Positions 8,353 through 17,667 are shown, counted from the first letter of the stretch. The stretch is DNA of 64,000 bases from Corynebacterium sp. P3-F1 (GCF_030503635.1 NZ_CP129965.1:1302001-1366000); one strand, 5' to 3'. The notes: generated from the sequence alone by a model not told the origin. Program-made: numbers and translations.

Positions 8353-9816
8353 TTATGGGTTGGGCAGTCCTGGGATATTCAGTCCCGGATTGTCGTTCGC
8401 GGTCGGTTGCTGCGGCTGCGTGGCCGGAGCCTCCGACGGCTGTGCCGATGGTTGCTGGGGTTGGCGGGTCTGGTGGTTTGGCCGCGGTTGCGCAGGCTCC
8501 GGCTGCTGCTGCGTGGGCCGTTGCGTTTCCGGCGAATTGTACAGCGTTGATGGGGGTGCCTGGGTGCGGCGCTCGTGCGTTGTCGGCCGCTCTTCCGGAG
8601 TTTCTGTTTCCGTCACAGTTTCTGTCGGGGGAGCGGAGCTGGTTTCCTGCGTTGTGCTGGTGGCGGTGGTGCTGGATGGCTTGCCCGCGATGTCGTCGAA
8701 AAGCCCGGAGGTGAAGGCCCACACTGCGGCGACGCCGGCGAGAATGACCAGCAGTGCCACGAGCACGCCGGTTCCGAAGCCGTCGCTGGAGCTCTTCTTT
8801 TGCGGTTGCTTCTGTACCGCAGGCTGTTGGGGCCGCGGCCGGGGACGCGGGGCCGGGCGCGGTGCCTCCGGCTGCATCGTCGTCGCTTCGGTGACGGCTG
8901 CAAGCTGCGCGGTGGACTCCTGCGGGGTCGGCTCCACCGGGACTTTCTTTGTCACAGCGGTGGTGGGGCGCTCGCCGGCGCGGGCATCCGCAATGGCCTG
9001 CTGGAATTCTGTTCCGTCCGCGAAGCGGGTTGCCGGGTCTTTGCGCAGGGCGATGCCGATCAATTCGCGCGTCGGTGCGGAAATCGCGGTGGACATCGGC
9101 GGGACTTCGTTGGACACGTGGGCGAGTGCAACCGACACGGACGAGTCGCCGGTGAATGGGCGCTGCCCTGTGAGCAGCTCGTAGCCGACCACGGCCAGGG
9201 AGTACACGTCGGAGGCGGCAGTGACTTCTAAGCCCTGCGCCTGCTCCGGGGAGACGTACTGGGCAGTGCCCACCACCATCCCGGTGCGGGTCAGAGGCAC
9301 CGCGGACGCGGCTTTAGCGATGCCGAAGTCCGTGATCTTGACCTTGCCGTTCTGGGTGATCATGAGGTTGCCCGGCTTGATGTCGCGGTGCACCAGGCCC
9401 AGTTGGTGGATCACAGAGAGCCCGTGCGCCGCCTGTTCGAGCACGTCGAGGGCGACAGACTCTTCCAGCTGGCCTTCGCGGGCGATCAGGTCCGCGAGGG
9501 ATTCACCGCGGACGTACTCCATGACAATGAAGCACGCGTTGAAGCCTTCGCGCGTGGGGATCTCGCGGTAGTCGTAGGTGGCCACGACATTCGCGGAATT
9601 GATGCCCTGTGCGGCGTGGGCTTCATTGCGGAACCGGGTGAGGAACTCCTCGGTGCCGGAGAATTCGGGGCGGAGCACCTTTACGGCCACTTCGCGGTCG
9701 TTGGCGGGGTCGTCGGCAAGCCAGACGGTGGACATCCCGCCGTGCCCGATGATCCATTGGAGCTGGTAGTCGGGGCCGATCAGCTCTTGGAGTTCAGCGC
9801 GGTTGTCGGTGTGCAT
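8353..9816 (-). CDS. pknA: Serine/threonine protein kinase PknA
   Basis: Essential-type kinase controlling cell shape and division together with PknB. The 487-residue protein has a kinase domain (about 15-280) with GHGGMSTVW, VAVKVL, HRDIKPGNL, DFGIAKA and GTAQYVSPEQAQG. A proline-, glutamine- and threonine-rich linker follows, then one membrane segment (about 350-370) and a low-complexity Thr/Pro/Gln tail outside the cell; there is no PASTA domain, as expected for PknA. Its ATG shares one base with the pbpA stop codon, and it ends 22 bases before pknB, so translation of the three is probably coupled. Confidence 0.96.
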   Translation of the reverse strand: MHTDNRAELQELIGPDYQLQWIIGHGGMSTVWLADDPANDREVAVKVLRPEFSGTEEFLTRFRNEAHAAQGINSANVVATYDYREIPTREGFNACFIVMEYVRGESLADLIAREGQLEESVALDVLEQAAHGLSVIHQLGLVHRDIKPGNLMITQNGKVKITDFGIAKAASAVPLTRTGMVVGTAQYVSPEQAQGLEVTAASDVYSLAVVGYELLTGQRPFTGDSSVSVALAHVSNEVPPMSTAISAPTRELIGIALRKDPATRFADGTEFQQAIADARAGERPTTAVTKKVPVEPTPQESTAQLAAVTEATTMQPEAPRPAPRPRPRPQQPAVQKQPQKKSSSDGFGTGVLVALLVILAGVAAVWAFTSGLFDDIAGKPSSTTATSTTQETSSAPPTETVTETETPEERPTTHERRTQAPPSTLYNSPETQRPTQQQPEPAQPRPNHQTRQPQQPSAQPSEAPATQPQQPTANDNPGLNIPGLPNP

Positions 9817-11285
9817 TACTCAGCGCCTCCTGCGGGGTTCTTGTCCTGCTTGTCGTCCTTCTTGGGGGCCGGAGCCACGGCCAGAATGTTGCGGCCCACT
9901 GGGGCGGAAACTTGTCCGCCCGTTGCGCTTTCGCCGAGTCCGCCGCCGTCTTTGACCACGACCGCTACTGCAACATCTTTGTCTGGGTCGAAGGCGACGT
10001 ACCAGGTGTGCGGCGGGAGATTCTCTCCGTGCTCGGCGGTGCCGGTCTTGGAGGCGTACCCGTTGCCGTTGTAGCCGTAGGTGTTGCGTTCGGAGCTGAA
10101 CATCAAATCGGTGATGGTTTCGGCTTCTTCCTTGGTCACGGCTTCCGCTGCTTGGCGGGGGCGGATCTGCCGGACCGTCCTCATCTCGGGGCTGACCACG
10201 CGGGAGACGACATGGGGCTCCATGCGGCGTCCCTCGTTGGCGATGGTTGCGGCCATGACCGCGGCCTGCAGCGCTGTCATCGTCACATCGCGCTGCCCGA
10301 TGGCGGACATGCCCACAGCAGCCAGGTCTTCCAGGTCGCCCAGGGAACCAGCGGCGTTGGGCAGGCCGAGATCGTAGCGCTGCCCCACGCCGAAGGCGGT
10401 GGCGGCTTGGCGCAGTGGTTCGTCGCCAAGCTCGGTGGACATCTGGACGAACGCGGTGTTGCACGACAGGGTGAACGCGGTGCGCAAAGTGGTTGTGGAA
10501 GCGCCGCCGCAGGCGTTCCCGCCGTAGTTGGTAAGTTGCACCTCCGTGCCGGGGAGCGTGATGGCGGATTCGCCTGTCAGCGGGGAATCCGGGGTGTAGC
10601 CGTTTTTCAGGCCGGCTGCGGTGGTGATGATCTTGAAGATCGAGCCGGGCGGGAGCTGCTCTTGCGTCGCGTGGTTGAGCAGCGGTTGGCCGGGAGCGTT
10701 GTTCAGCTGCTCCCACGTCGATTCGGCGCTGTCCTCGTTCACGACTGCGTTCGGGTCGTACGACGGGTTCGACGCCATAGCCAGGACTTCGCCCGTGGAG
10801 GGTCGGATAGCCACGACAGCGCCGTTGTAGCCGCGGCTTTCCAGCTGGTCGTACGCGGCTGCTTGCGTCTTCGGGTCGATGGTCAGCTCAACGGAGTCGC
10901 CCACCCGGCCGTCCTGGTTTGTGCGCAGGAAGCGGTTGCCCTTCGCATTGGACTCGCCGTTCAGGTCGGCGTTGAAACCGGATTCGATGCCGGCTACGCC
11001 GTAGCGGTCGGACAGGTACCCCACGACAGGTGCGAACGAGTACGGCATATTCGGGTAACTGCGCTCGAAAAAGCCGTCGCCCACCGGGGTGGATTCAGCG
11101 AGAATCTGGCCGCCGGCGTTGATCTGGCCGCGCTCGACCTTCTTGGCCTCGATGAAATTTCGGGAATTAAGCGGATTGCGGGCGTACTCGTCTTCGTGGA
11201 ATGCCTGAACCCAGGTGAAGTTTGCCAGGAGCACGACGGTGAGCAGGATGGAACCAAACGCGCCCCAGCGTATCGACGTATTCAT
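9816..11285 (-). CDS. pbpA: Penicillin-binding protein PbpA (class B transpeptidase)
   Basis: Cross-links peptidoglycan at the septum or growing pole; anchored by one N-terminal membrane segment (about residues 8-27) with the catalytic domain outside. The 489-residue product keeps the transpeptidase motifs: SIFK (nucleophile Ser, in PPGSIFKIIT), SCN and KTG (in SKTGTAEH). An N-terminal dimerisation-type domain containing ERGQI precedes them. The ATG directly abuts the rodA stop codon (TAGATG), typical of the RodA-PbpA glycosyltransferase/transpeptidase pair encoded together. Substrate of PknB in relatives. Confidence 0.96.
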   Translation of the reverse strand: MNTSIRWGAFGSILLTVVLLANFTWVQAFHEDEYARNPLNSRNFIEAKKVERGQINAGGQILAESTPVGDGFFERSYPNMPYSFAPVVGYLSDRYGVAGIESGFNADLNGESNAKGNRFLRTNQDGRVGDSVELTIDPKTQAAAYDQLESRGYNGAVVAIRPSTGEVLAMASNPSYDPNAVVNEDSAESTWEQLNNAPGQPLLNHATQEQLPPGSIFKIITTAAGLKNGYTPDSPLTGESAITLPGTEVQLTNYGGNACGGASTTTLRTAFTLSCNTAFVQMSTELGDEPLRQAATAFGVGQRYDLGLPNAAGSLGDLEDLAAVGMSAIGQRDVTMTALQAAVMAATIANEGRRMEPHVVSRVVSPEMRTVRQIRPRQAAEAVTKEEAETITDLMFSSERNTYGYNGNGYASKTGTAEHGENLPPHTWYVAFDPDKDVAVAVVVKDGGGLGESATGGQVSAPVGRNILAVAPAPKKDDKQDKNPAGGAE

Positions 11286-12617
11286 CTATCGCACCCCCAC
11301 GAGCTCGGGTTCATTGACGCTTTCGGTGTCTTCGACAGGCCGGTTGGCGTTGTTGGAGATGCGCAGCAAGAGGCCCAGCAGGATGTAGTTAGCCATGATT
11401 GCGGAACCGCCGGCAGACATGAACGGTGTGGTTAGGCCGGTCATGGGCAGCATCGCCGAGACGCCGCCAGCGACGACGAAGATTTGCACTGCGATGGTCA
11501 GTGACAGACCCGACGCGACGAGTTTGCCGTACGGGTCGCGCACCGCCAACGCTGTGCGGAAGCCGCGGGTGATGAGGATGGTGAAGATGATCAGAACGGC
11601 CGCTAACCCGACCAGACCTAATTCCTCGCCGATGGCGGCCAAGATGTAATCCGCGTGCGCCACCGGAACCATCTGCGGATGGCCAAAGCCCAGGCCGGTG
11701 CCGGTCACGCCGCCCCAGCTCAGGCCGAACAGCGCCTGGGAGGGTTGGTAACCGGTGGTGTCGTAGTTGGCTAGCGGATCGAGGAAGTTGGACACACGGT
11801 CCTGGATTTTCGAGGACACCTTGTACACGGCCATGCCGCCGACGGCGACCAGGCCAAGGCCGATGACCAGCCAGCTTGTGCGGCCGGTGGCGAAGTAGAC
11901 CATGCCCAGCACGGTGGCGAAGAGCAGCAGTGCCGGGCCGAAGTCGTTGGACACGCCCATGATGACAATCGCGATGGCCCAGACCAGCAGGATCGGCGCC
12001 AAGTCGCGCAGGCGCGGGAACGTCATGCCGAGGAAGCGGTACCCCGCCACGGTGAACAGCGAGCGCTTCTGCGCCAATAGCTGAGCGAAGAAGAGAAGCA
12101 GCAGGATCTTGGAGAATTCGCCTGGCTGGATGGAGAACGGGCCAAGCCAGATCCAAATGCGGGCCTCGGCGTCCGGCGGTTGCGGCCACACGAGCGGCAA
12201 AGCGAGCAGGACGAGTCCGAGCAGGCCCAAAAGGTAGGAGAAGCGGGTGAGTTCGCGGTGGTCGCGCACGATCAGTAGTGTCGCCACCAAGAACAGAATT
12301 CCCACTAGCGACCACATCAACTGGCGCGGGGCGAGCCCAAAATCGGTCTCGAGGTCGAGCCGGTAGATTATCACGAGGCCGATCGCGTTGAGCGTCGCCG
12401 CTAGCGGCAAAAGCACCTGGTCAGCGTGCGGTGCGGCATAACACATGGCCATATGCGCGATTGCGTACACGCCGATGAAGCCGCCCACGAGCCACAGCAT
12501 GTCCACTGTGAGCGCGTGGCCCTGCGACAATTCCAGGCCGACGAGCATGAGCAGCAGCAGGGCGGCGGACAGCACGAGCAGGAAGAGTTCCCGGCCGCGG
12601 GAGAAGAGCTGGCGCAT
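11286..12617 (-). CDS. rodA: SEDS peptidoglycan polymerase RodA/FtsW
   Basis: Polymerises lipid II into glycan strands; partner of PbpA. The 443-residue protein has about ten membrane segments. Visible SEDS features are the FSIQPGEFSKI loop, the AIGEELGL motif holding the catalytic acidic region, and the C-terminal PMTGLTTPFMSAGGSA motif. Stop and start codons abut on both sides (TAGATG with pstP before it and with pbpA after it), so it is translated as part of the operon. The short C-terminal tail is acidic. Confidence 0.96.
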   Translation of the reverse strand: MRQLFSRGRELFLLVLSAALLLLMLVGLELSQGHALTVDMLWLVGGFIGVYAIAHMAMCYAAPHADQVLLPLAATLNAIGLVIIYRLDLETDFGLAPRQLMWSLVGILFLVATLLIVRDHRELTRFSYLLGLLGLVLLALPLVWPQPPDAEARIWIWLGPFSIQPGEFSKILLLLFFAQLLAQKRSLFTVAGYRFLGMTFPRLRDLAPILLVWAIAIVIMGVSNDFGPALLLFATVLGMVYFATGRTSWLVIGLGLVAVGGMAVYKVSSKIQDRVSNFLDPLANYDTTGYQPSQALFGLSWGGVTGTGLGFGHPQMVPVAHADYILAAIGEELGLVGLAAVLIIFTILITRGFRTALAVRDPYGKLVASGLSLTIAVQIFVVAGGVSAMLPMTGLTTPFMSAGGSAIMANYILLGLLLRISNNANRPVEDTESVNEPELVGVR

Positions 12618-13955
12618 CTATTTCACCTCCCGGCATTTGCCTGCGTCGGTTTCGTCGACGCAGGGGGGCAAGGCGTCGTCGGCAAGCCGGTTGAGCTGAC
12701 CCGTGACGTCCGCGTACGTCCCGGTGCCGAGGTTGTGCACGCGCCCTTGAGTGGATTCAGGCAGGTCGGACAAGACGAACACGCGGCAATCACCAGGGAC
12801 GTCGTTGCTGTCGACGAGCCGGATCTGGTTATCGTCGTTGATGCAGACCTGCTGGACCGGTTTGTGCATGTCACGGCCAAACAGAGTGCTCTTCATGCCT
12901 TGCTGGATGACGAATTCGTCCCGGTCGTTGACCGCCACGAAATATGTGTCGGAGCGTGCGGAATCGAACCACCACAGTCCGCCGAGCCCAACTAGAGCGA
13001 CCGCGAGCACACCGATCACCCACGGCCACACGGAGCGGCGTTGGTGATCCTCCTCATCGTCGGATGCGCGTTCCTCTTTTTTGCTTATCGACGCCCCCTG
13101 CGCCCCCTTGTTCCTCTGCGCCCCCATCAGCTTCGCGGCTCGGCCGGCAGCGGTGTCCGGGTGCGTCGGCTCCTCGCCGGTGACCAACGCGCCAGCCATT
13201 GCGGAGGCCGCGGGAAGTTCGGGGCAGTCGGGGGAGTCCGAATCCACCACGTCAGCGACGATGACAGTGACGTTGTCCGGGCCGCCGGAGCGGAGCGCAA
13301 GCTCGATGAGCCGCGTCACCGCTTGCTCCGGTGTGCCTTCCGCGAGGCTGGTCTCCATCGTGGAGTGGGTGACCGGATCTGACAGGCCGTCGGAGCACAG
13401 CATGAAACGGTCGCCCGGCTGAACGGGCAGCAACTCCAGGTGCGGCTCTACTGGCCGGCCGGTGTACGCTTTGAGGATCAGCGACTTCTGCGGGTGCGAA
13501 GACACATCCTCCGGCTGTAGTTTGCCCTCGTTGACCAGGGACTGGACAAATGTGTCGTCCTCCGTGATCTGGGTCAGCTCACCGTCGCGGAGCCGGTAGC
13601 CACGAGAGTCGCCCACATGGATCAGACCCATATTCCGGCCGTCGAACATCAGGGCAGTGAGCGTGGTGCCCATCCCGTCCTGCTCGGGGTGCTCCGCAAT
13701 GGAGTCGGAAATCGATGCGTTGGCATCGTCGGCGGCCGCCCCGAGCAGCGCCAGGATATCCGCGTCTTTCGGGTCGCGGTCTAAGTGCTCCATGTGCTCG
13801 ACCATGAGCTGGGAGGCGACTTCTCCGGCGGCATGGCCCCCCATTCCGTCCGCGAGCAGCAGCAGGTGCGGGCCAGCGTAGGCAGAGTCCTCGTTGTTGT
13901 CGCGGACCAGCCCGCGGTCCGACGCGGTGTGGAAGTTGAGCTTCAAGTTCGTCAT
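12618..13955 (-). CDS. pstP: PP2C-family serine/threonine phosphatase PstP
   Basis: Removes phosphate from the kinases and targets of the PknA/PknB system. In 445 residues: PP2C domain (1-235) with metal-binding motifs VRDNNEDSAY, LLADGMGGHAAGE, HVGDSRGYR and SGGPDNVTVI; a charged linker; a membrane segment (about 310-330); and an extracellular tail of about 110 residues. The start codon overlaps the fhaB stop by four bases (ATGA). Residues ASIS in the linker are written with the rare codon ATA inside a copy of the 11-mer GCTTATCGACG at 13083-13093, which is unusual for this gene. Confidence 0.96.
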   Translation of the reverse strand: MTNLKLNFHTASDRGLVRDNNEDSAYAGPHLLLLADGMGGHAAGEVASQLMVEHMEHLDRDPKDADILALLGAAADDANASISDSIAEHPEQDGMGTTLTALMFDGRNMGLIHVGDSRGYRLRDGELTQITEDDTFVQSLVNEGKLQPEDVSSHPQKSLILKAYTGRPVEPHLELLPVQPGDRFMLCSDGLSDPVTHSTMETSLAEGTPEQAVTRLIELALRSGGPDNVTVIVADVVDSDSPDCPELPAASAMAGALVTGEEPTHPDTAAGRAAKLMGAQRNKGAQGASISKKEERASDDEEDHQRRSVWPWVIGVLAVALVGLGGLWWFDSARSDTYFVAVNDRDEFVIQQGMKSTLFGRDMHKPVQQVCINDDNQIRLVDSNDVPGDCRVFVLSDLPESTQGRVHNLGTGTYADVTGQLNRLADDALPPCVDETDAGKCREVK

Positions 13956-14407
13956 GGCATCAACCTCACAATCGTGCGCCCCATTTTGATGTCGGTTCCC
14001 ACTTGGACGCGCTCAGGCTGGTCGATGCGGATTCCGCCGACAAACGTGCCGTTACGGGAGTCCAAGTCTTCCACGAACCAGTCGGATCCGCGGCGGAACA
14101 GGCGCGCGTGGCGCGAAGACGCGAAATCATCGCCGAGCACGAAGTCGTTGTCGTCGGCGCGGCCCAACGAGAGATCTTCCACCGTGGAGATATTCATGTG
14201 GGAACCGCGCAGAGGCCCTTCGACGACGACGACCTCACGCGCTTTTTCGCGGCGCGTCGACGCGGGAACTAGCGCTCCACCGCTGCGGCGCTGCGCCACC
14301 TCGGCGGTTTTGATATCGCGCCGCTGCACCGCGAGCACCACGAAAATGAAGAGCCAGAGAAGAATGAGGAGACCGAAGCGGGCCCCGAGCATCAATGCAG
14401 AGTCCAT
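13952..14407 (-). CDS. fhaB: FHA-domain protein FhaB (FipA)
   Basis: Phosphothreonine reader in the PknA/PknB pathway; links the kinases to the division machinery in mycobacteria. In 151 residues there is one N-terminal membrane segment (about 8-25), then a C-terminal FHA domain with LSLGRADDNDFVLGDDFASS, RHARLF and NGTFVGGIRI, the residues that hold the phosphothreonine. It follows fhaA by 16 bases and overlaps pstP by four. Confidence 0.95.
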   Translation of the reverse strand: MDSALMLGARFGLLILLWLFIFVVLAVQRRDIKTAEVAQRRSGGALVPASTRREKAREVVVVEGPLRGSHMNISTVEDLSLGRADDNDFVLGDDFASSRHARLFRRGSDWFVEDLDSRNGTFVGGIRIDQPERVQVGTDIKMGRTIVRLMP

Positions 14408-14423
14408 AAATCAGATCGCCACC

Positions 14424-15293
14424 TTACTGCCTAGCCTGCCCGGACTGCCCTGACTGCTCAGGCTGTTCAGCCGGAGCGCCGTAATCGAGGGCGGAGCCGG
14501 GGTAGGGGCGTGTGCCTGCGATACGCACCTCAAGATTCGAATGGCCCACCGTGATCACGTCGCCGTCTGCGAGCTCCCAGTTCTCCACCGGCTGATCGTT
14601 GACAGTCGTGCCGTTCGTGGACTGCAGGTCCACCAGGAACGCGGTAGCGCCGTCCCAAATGATCTCCGCGTGCTGGCGGGAAACACCCGTGTCCGGCAAC
14701 CGGAAGTCGCAATCGTTGGAGCGGCCCAAGATGTTGGAGCCTTCATGCACGGGATACGTGCGTGAAGTTCCGTCCAACAGCAACAGGGTCACGGCGGCGC
14801 CGCCTGTGGAAGGGTCACTCGCAGCAGCGGCGGCGGGGGGCTGAGTCATGGGTGCCTCCTGGTGGTGTGGAGAACGGTCCGACAGGATCGCATCGAACCC
14901 GCTCTGGACGTCCGGTTCCTCGTCGACGTACGACGACACGCGGAGCTGCCCGGTCCGCAGACCTGACTCCTCCGCGACCCGCACGACGACGGGCCCGTAC
15001 AGGCCAAGGTTCTGATTACGGATGAAACGTGTGAGCTGGCCGGCGAGGTGAGTGGGCAGATCCGGGTCCTGGGACAAGTTCTCCAAGTCCTTGCTGGACA
15101 CGCCGATTGCGAAGACATTTGGGGTGATCAACTCGTCGTACTCGTTGTTGAACAACCCGTCCTGTGTCTCCTGCTTCAGCAGCTCCTCCAGCTCGGCGGG
15201 CACGACGCGCCCGCCGAAGACCGCGGCAAAGCTATTGTCCAGCCCGCGTTGGAGAGAACTGTCGATCCTGGCCAGCCTGTCCATCATGCCCAT
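14424..15293 (-). CDS. fhaA: FHA-domain protein FhaA with DUF3662 N-terminal domain
   Basis: First gene of the kinase operon. The 289-residue cytoplasmic protein has a DUF3662 domain (about 1-115, beginning GMMDRLARIDSSLQRGLDN) that in mycobacteria binds the MviN pseudokinase, a proline/alanine linker, and a C-terminal FHA domain with GRSNDCDFRL, SRQHAEI and STNGTTVN. The start is ATG 15293 with AGGAGG about 12 bases upstream. It is shorter than the mycobacterial protein, mainly in the linker. Confidence 0.95.
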   Translation of the reverse strand: MGMMDRLARIDSSLQRGLDNSFAAVFGGRVVPAELEELLKQETQDGLFNNEYDELITPNVFAIGVSSKDLENLSQDPDLPTHLAGQLTRFIRNQNLGLYGPVVVRVAEESGLRTGQLRVSSYVDEEPDVQSGFDAILSDRSPHHQEAPMTQPPAAAAASDPSTGGAAVTLLLLDGTSRTYPVHEGSNILGRSNDCDFRLPDTGVSRQHAEIIWDGATAFLVDLQSTNGTTVNDQPVENWELADGDVITVGHSNLEVRIAGTRPYPGSALDYGAPAEQPEQSGQSGQARQ

Positions 15294-15344
15294 CTACCCA
15301 CACCTCCTTCCAGCGGTACTCCCAGCACTAATGTTTCGACAGAC

Positions 15345-15350
15345 AGTATA
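15345..15350 (-). promoter_or_regulatory. Probable -10 element of the fhaA-pknB operon
   Basis: TATACT on the minus strand, about 52 bases ahead of the fhaA start codon, is the best -10 match in the gap between fhaA and tRNA-Leu. The -35 region is weak, which is common in corynebacteria. Confidence 0.45.
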
Positions 15351-15452
15351 GGGTTCAAGGTTCCCACAACATAGCTACTGAGCCGAAAACCGGCATCTGC
15401 CAGTGAATTTGGAGGAAGCGGGTGACCGCATGCTATGTTAACTTAGTCGCCC

Positions 15453-15536
15453 GCCCGGGTGGCGGAATTGGCAGACGCGCTGGCTTCAGGTGCCAGTGTT
15501 CGCAAGAACGTGGGGGTTCAAGTCCCCCCCCGGGCA
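15453..15536 (+). tRNA. tRNA-Leu (CAG anticodon)
   Basis: 84 bases. Acceptor GCCCGGG pairs with CCCGGGC; the anticodon stem CTGGC/GCCAG encloses loop TTCAGGT, anticodon CAG. A variable arm (GTTCGCAAGAAC) and T-arm GGGGG-TTCAAGT-CCCCC are present, as in class II tRNAs. The 3' CCA is not encoded. A -10 like TATGTT is at 15434-15439. Confidence 0.97.
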
Positions 15537-15545
15537 CAAACGGCA

Positions 15546-15588
15546 GGCCCGTCGTTAAAGCAAAACGCTTCTAACGGAGGGCCTTCTT
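15546..15588 (+). terminator. Probable terminator of tRNA-Leu
   Basis: GGCCC...CGTTA..AGC pairs with GCT..TAACG...GGGCC, a long stem with small bulges around AAAAC, followed by TTCTT. It starts 10 bases after the tRNA 3' end. Confidence 0.65.
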
Positions 15589-15590
15589 CG

Positions 15591-15962
15591 GTATCATCTT
15601 TCCTGCTCAGAAAGGTAATTTCCGCACAAATCCAGTCCGGCTCCGCGAGCATCGTCGAGGCAGAGTTCACCTTCATCCTCGTCTTCGTGGTGCTCAACGT
15701 CGCCACCGCTAACGCGAACGACGATAACTCCTTCTACGGCCTCGCCGTCGGTGCCACCGTCATGACCGGTGCTTTCGCAGTGGGCCCGATCTTCGGCGGC
15801 GGCTTCAACCCGGCTGTCGCACTCGGCTTTACGGTCAACGGCAACTTCGGGTGGTCCAACCTGTGGATCTACATCTTCGCACCGTTCGTGGGTGCCGCAC
15901 TAGCAGCACTGTGCTTCCGTCTGCTCAGCCCCTCCGACCACGAGCACGACCTGCGGGCCTAA
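15591..15962 (+). pseudogene. C-terminal half of an aquaporin/MIP channel, N-terminal half missing
   Basis: About 123 codons match helices 4-6 of the MIP family: VEAEFTFILVFVVLNVATAN, then the second half-helix loop GGGFNPAVALG with its NPA motif, then WIYIFAPFVGAALAALCFRL. A whole MIP channel needs two such halves and about 230-260 residues; here the frame runs back into the tRNA-Leu sequence and no start codon, ribosome site or first NPA half exists. The gene was therefore cut at or near the tRNA, a common integration point for mobile DNA. The surviving frame is uninterrupted and of normal composition, so the loss may be recent. Confidence 0.8.
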
Positions 15963-16010
15963 CACTTAACGCTGCAGCATCCTCGGCATGCCGCCATTAC
16001 ACTGGCCGGC

Positions 16011-17564
16011 ATGCCTGACACCCCCATCCCCGGATATCTCAACGCGATCCTCGACGATGTCCGCGACATCACCGACGGTGAGAACGCTGACTACATCGAA
16101 ACTCTGCGCAACGCCGACCCGGACAAGCTCGCGCTCGCATTGTGCACGCGCAGCGGCCACCTGTACTCGGTGGGGGACGACGAGTACGAATTCTCCATCC
16201 AGTCCATCTCCAAGCCCTTCGTCTACGCCATCGCGCTCGACCAAGGCGGCGTGGAAAACGTGCACAGCGTCGTGGGCATGGAGCCGTCCGGCGAGGCTTT
16301 CAACGAGCTTTCGCTTGACGACGAAACCAAGCGCCCCACCAACCCCATGATCAATGCAGGAGCCATTGCGGTGAACCAGCTCGTCGCCGGCACCGACGCC
16401 ACCGTCGAAGAACGCTCCACCATGGTCTTGGAGGAATTCTCCAAACTGGCCGGACGCCAACTGCGTTTTGACGAAGACATCGTCACCGCCGAGCTCTCCA
16501 GCGCCGACCGAAACATGGCGCTGGCCCACATGCTCCGTGAATACCGGATCATCGAGGACGACGTCGACGATGCAGTGACCAGCTACACCCGCCAGTGCTC
16601 CATCCTGGTCAACGTGAAAGACCTAGCCGTAATGGCGGCGACCCTTGCCAACGGCGGTATCCAGCCCGTGACGGGGGAGCGGGTGCTCAGCTCCCAGGCA
16701 TGCCGCCTCACCCAGTCCGTCATGGCGTCCGCCGGCATGTACGACGGCTCCGGCAAATGGATGAGCACGGTCGGCATCCCCGCCAAATCCGGTGTTGCCG
16801 GCGGCTTGATCGGCACCCTGCCGGGGCAACTCGGCGCGGCATCGCTGTCCCCGCGCCTCAACGACAAAGGCAATTCGGTCCGTGGCGTGGAAATCTTCCG
16901 CCGCCTGTCCAAGACGCTCGGCCTGCACATGATGGGATCCCACTACTACTCCGCGCCGGGCATCCGTTCCGTGCGCCGCGAAGGTGACACCAACGTGGTG
17001 GAGTTGCAGGGCATGATCAACTTCACCGCCGCGGAGGCGATCCTCCACGACCTCGTGGAGCGCGATCTCGTCGGCGAGGAGCTCGTTTTGGACTTCTCCC
17101 ATGTCACCTCGTTCAACCTGGCGGGCCGTCGTCTGATCAAGGAAGGCCTACGCGAGTTCCGCGAAAAGGGATTCGACGTCGCCGTCTACGACCCCGACTC
17201 AGCCATGCCGGACTACGAGTTCTCCGACGGCACGCACGTGGAATCCATCCAGGACTTCACCGATTCCTTCACTGTCAGCGTCTCCGCGAAAGATGCCTTC
17301 AGCGTGGTTTCCAAACCGCAGGAATGGTGGGAGGACAGCGAGGCGGGGGGCCTCACCGTCGACGAGGTCGACGACGGCCAGCGCGTCGTGCTGCACAGCG
17401 ATCCGACGGGCGAGGATTTCATCTTCGATTTCGACGAGCACGAGGACGGCAGCACCCGCGTGCACCTCACCCACCGCGGTTTGAAACCGAATTTCGAGGA
17501 GGCGGCGGAAAGCTGGCACGAGCGTATCCGCCAGCGCCTCGAGCCGCTGATCAACCGCTATTGA
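16011..17564 (+). CDS. glsA: Glutaminase with STAS and SRPBCC-like C-terminal domains
   Basis: Hydrolyses glutamine to glutamate and ammonia; cytosolic. In 517 residues: serine-dependent glutaminase domain (about 1-315) with the active-site SISK (in SIQSISKPFVYA), NPMINAGAI and PAKSGVAGGL; a STAS domain (about 320-415) with LVLDFSHVTSFNLAGRRLI; and a further domain (about 418-517) with QEWWED, VVLHSDP, VHLTHRGLKP and WHERIRQRL, which resembles the AHSA1/SRPBCC ligand-binding fold. Glutaminase-STAS fusions are known; the third domain is unusual. ATG 16011 lies 7 bases after TACACT, so the transcript is probably leaderless. No operon partner. Confidence 0.93.
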   Translation: MPDTPIPGYLNAILDDVRDITDGENADYIETLRNADPDKLALALCTRSGHLYSVGDDEYEFSIQSISKPFVYAIALDQGGVENVHSVVGMEPSGEAFNELSLDDETKRPTNPMINAGAIAVNQLVAGTDATVEERSTMVLEEFSKLAGRQLRFDEDIVTAELSSADRNMALAHMLREYRIIEDDVDDAVTSYTRQCSILVNVKDLAVMAATLANGGIQPVTGERVLSSQACRLTQSVMASAGMYDGSGKWMSTVGIPAKSGVAGGLIGTLPGQLGAASLSPRLNDKGNSVRGVEIFRRLSKTLGLHMMGSHYYSAPGIRSVRREGDTNVVELQGMINFTAAEAILHDLVERDLVGEELVLDFSHVTSFNLAGRRLIKEGLREFREKGFDVAVYDPDSAMPDYEFSDGTHVESIQDFTDSFTVSVSAKDAFSVVSKPQEWWEDSEAGGLTVDEVDDGQRVVLHSDPTGEDFIFDFDEHEDGSTRVHLTHRGLKPNFEEAAESWHERIRQRLEPLINRY

Positions 17565-17667
17565 CCGAAACCATTTGGCATGCGCCGAGGTTTTCTAAGT
17601 TGTGGAAAGGGCGGATCGTTGCAACGTTTCCTAGTTTTCGTCCAAATGAAACAATTCAGCCATTCAT

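Noticed and set aside
6504..8714. A 736-codon open frame antisense to pknB
   Set aside because: Shadow of the kinase gene; the composition is arbitrary and it spans the pknA-pknB junction.
9912..11435. A 507-codon open frame antisense to pbpA
   Set aside because: Shadow frame; pbpA motifs are clear on the minus strand.
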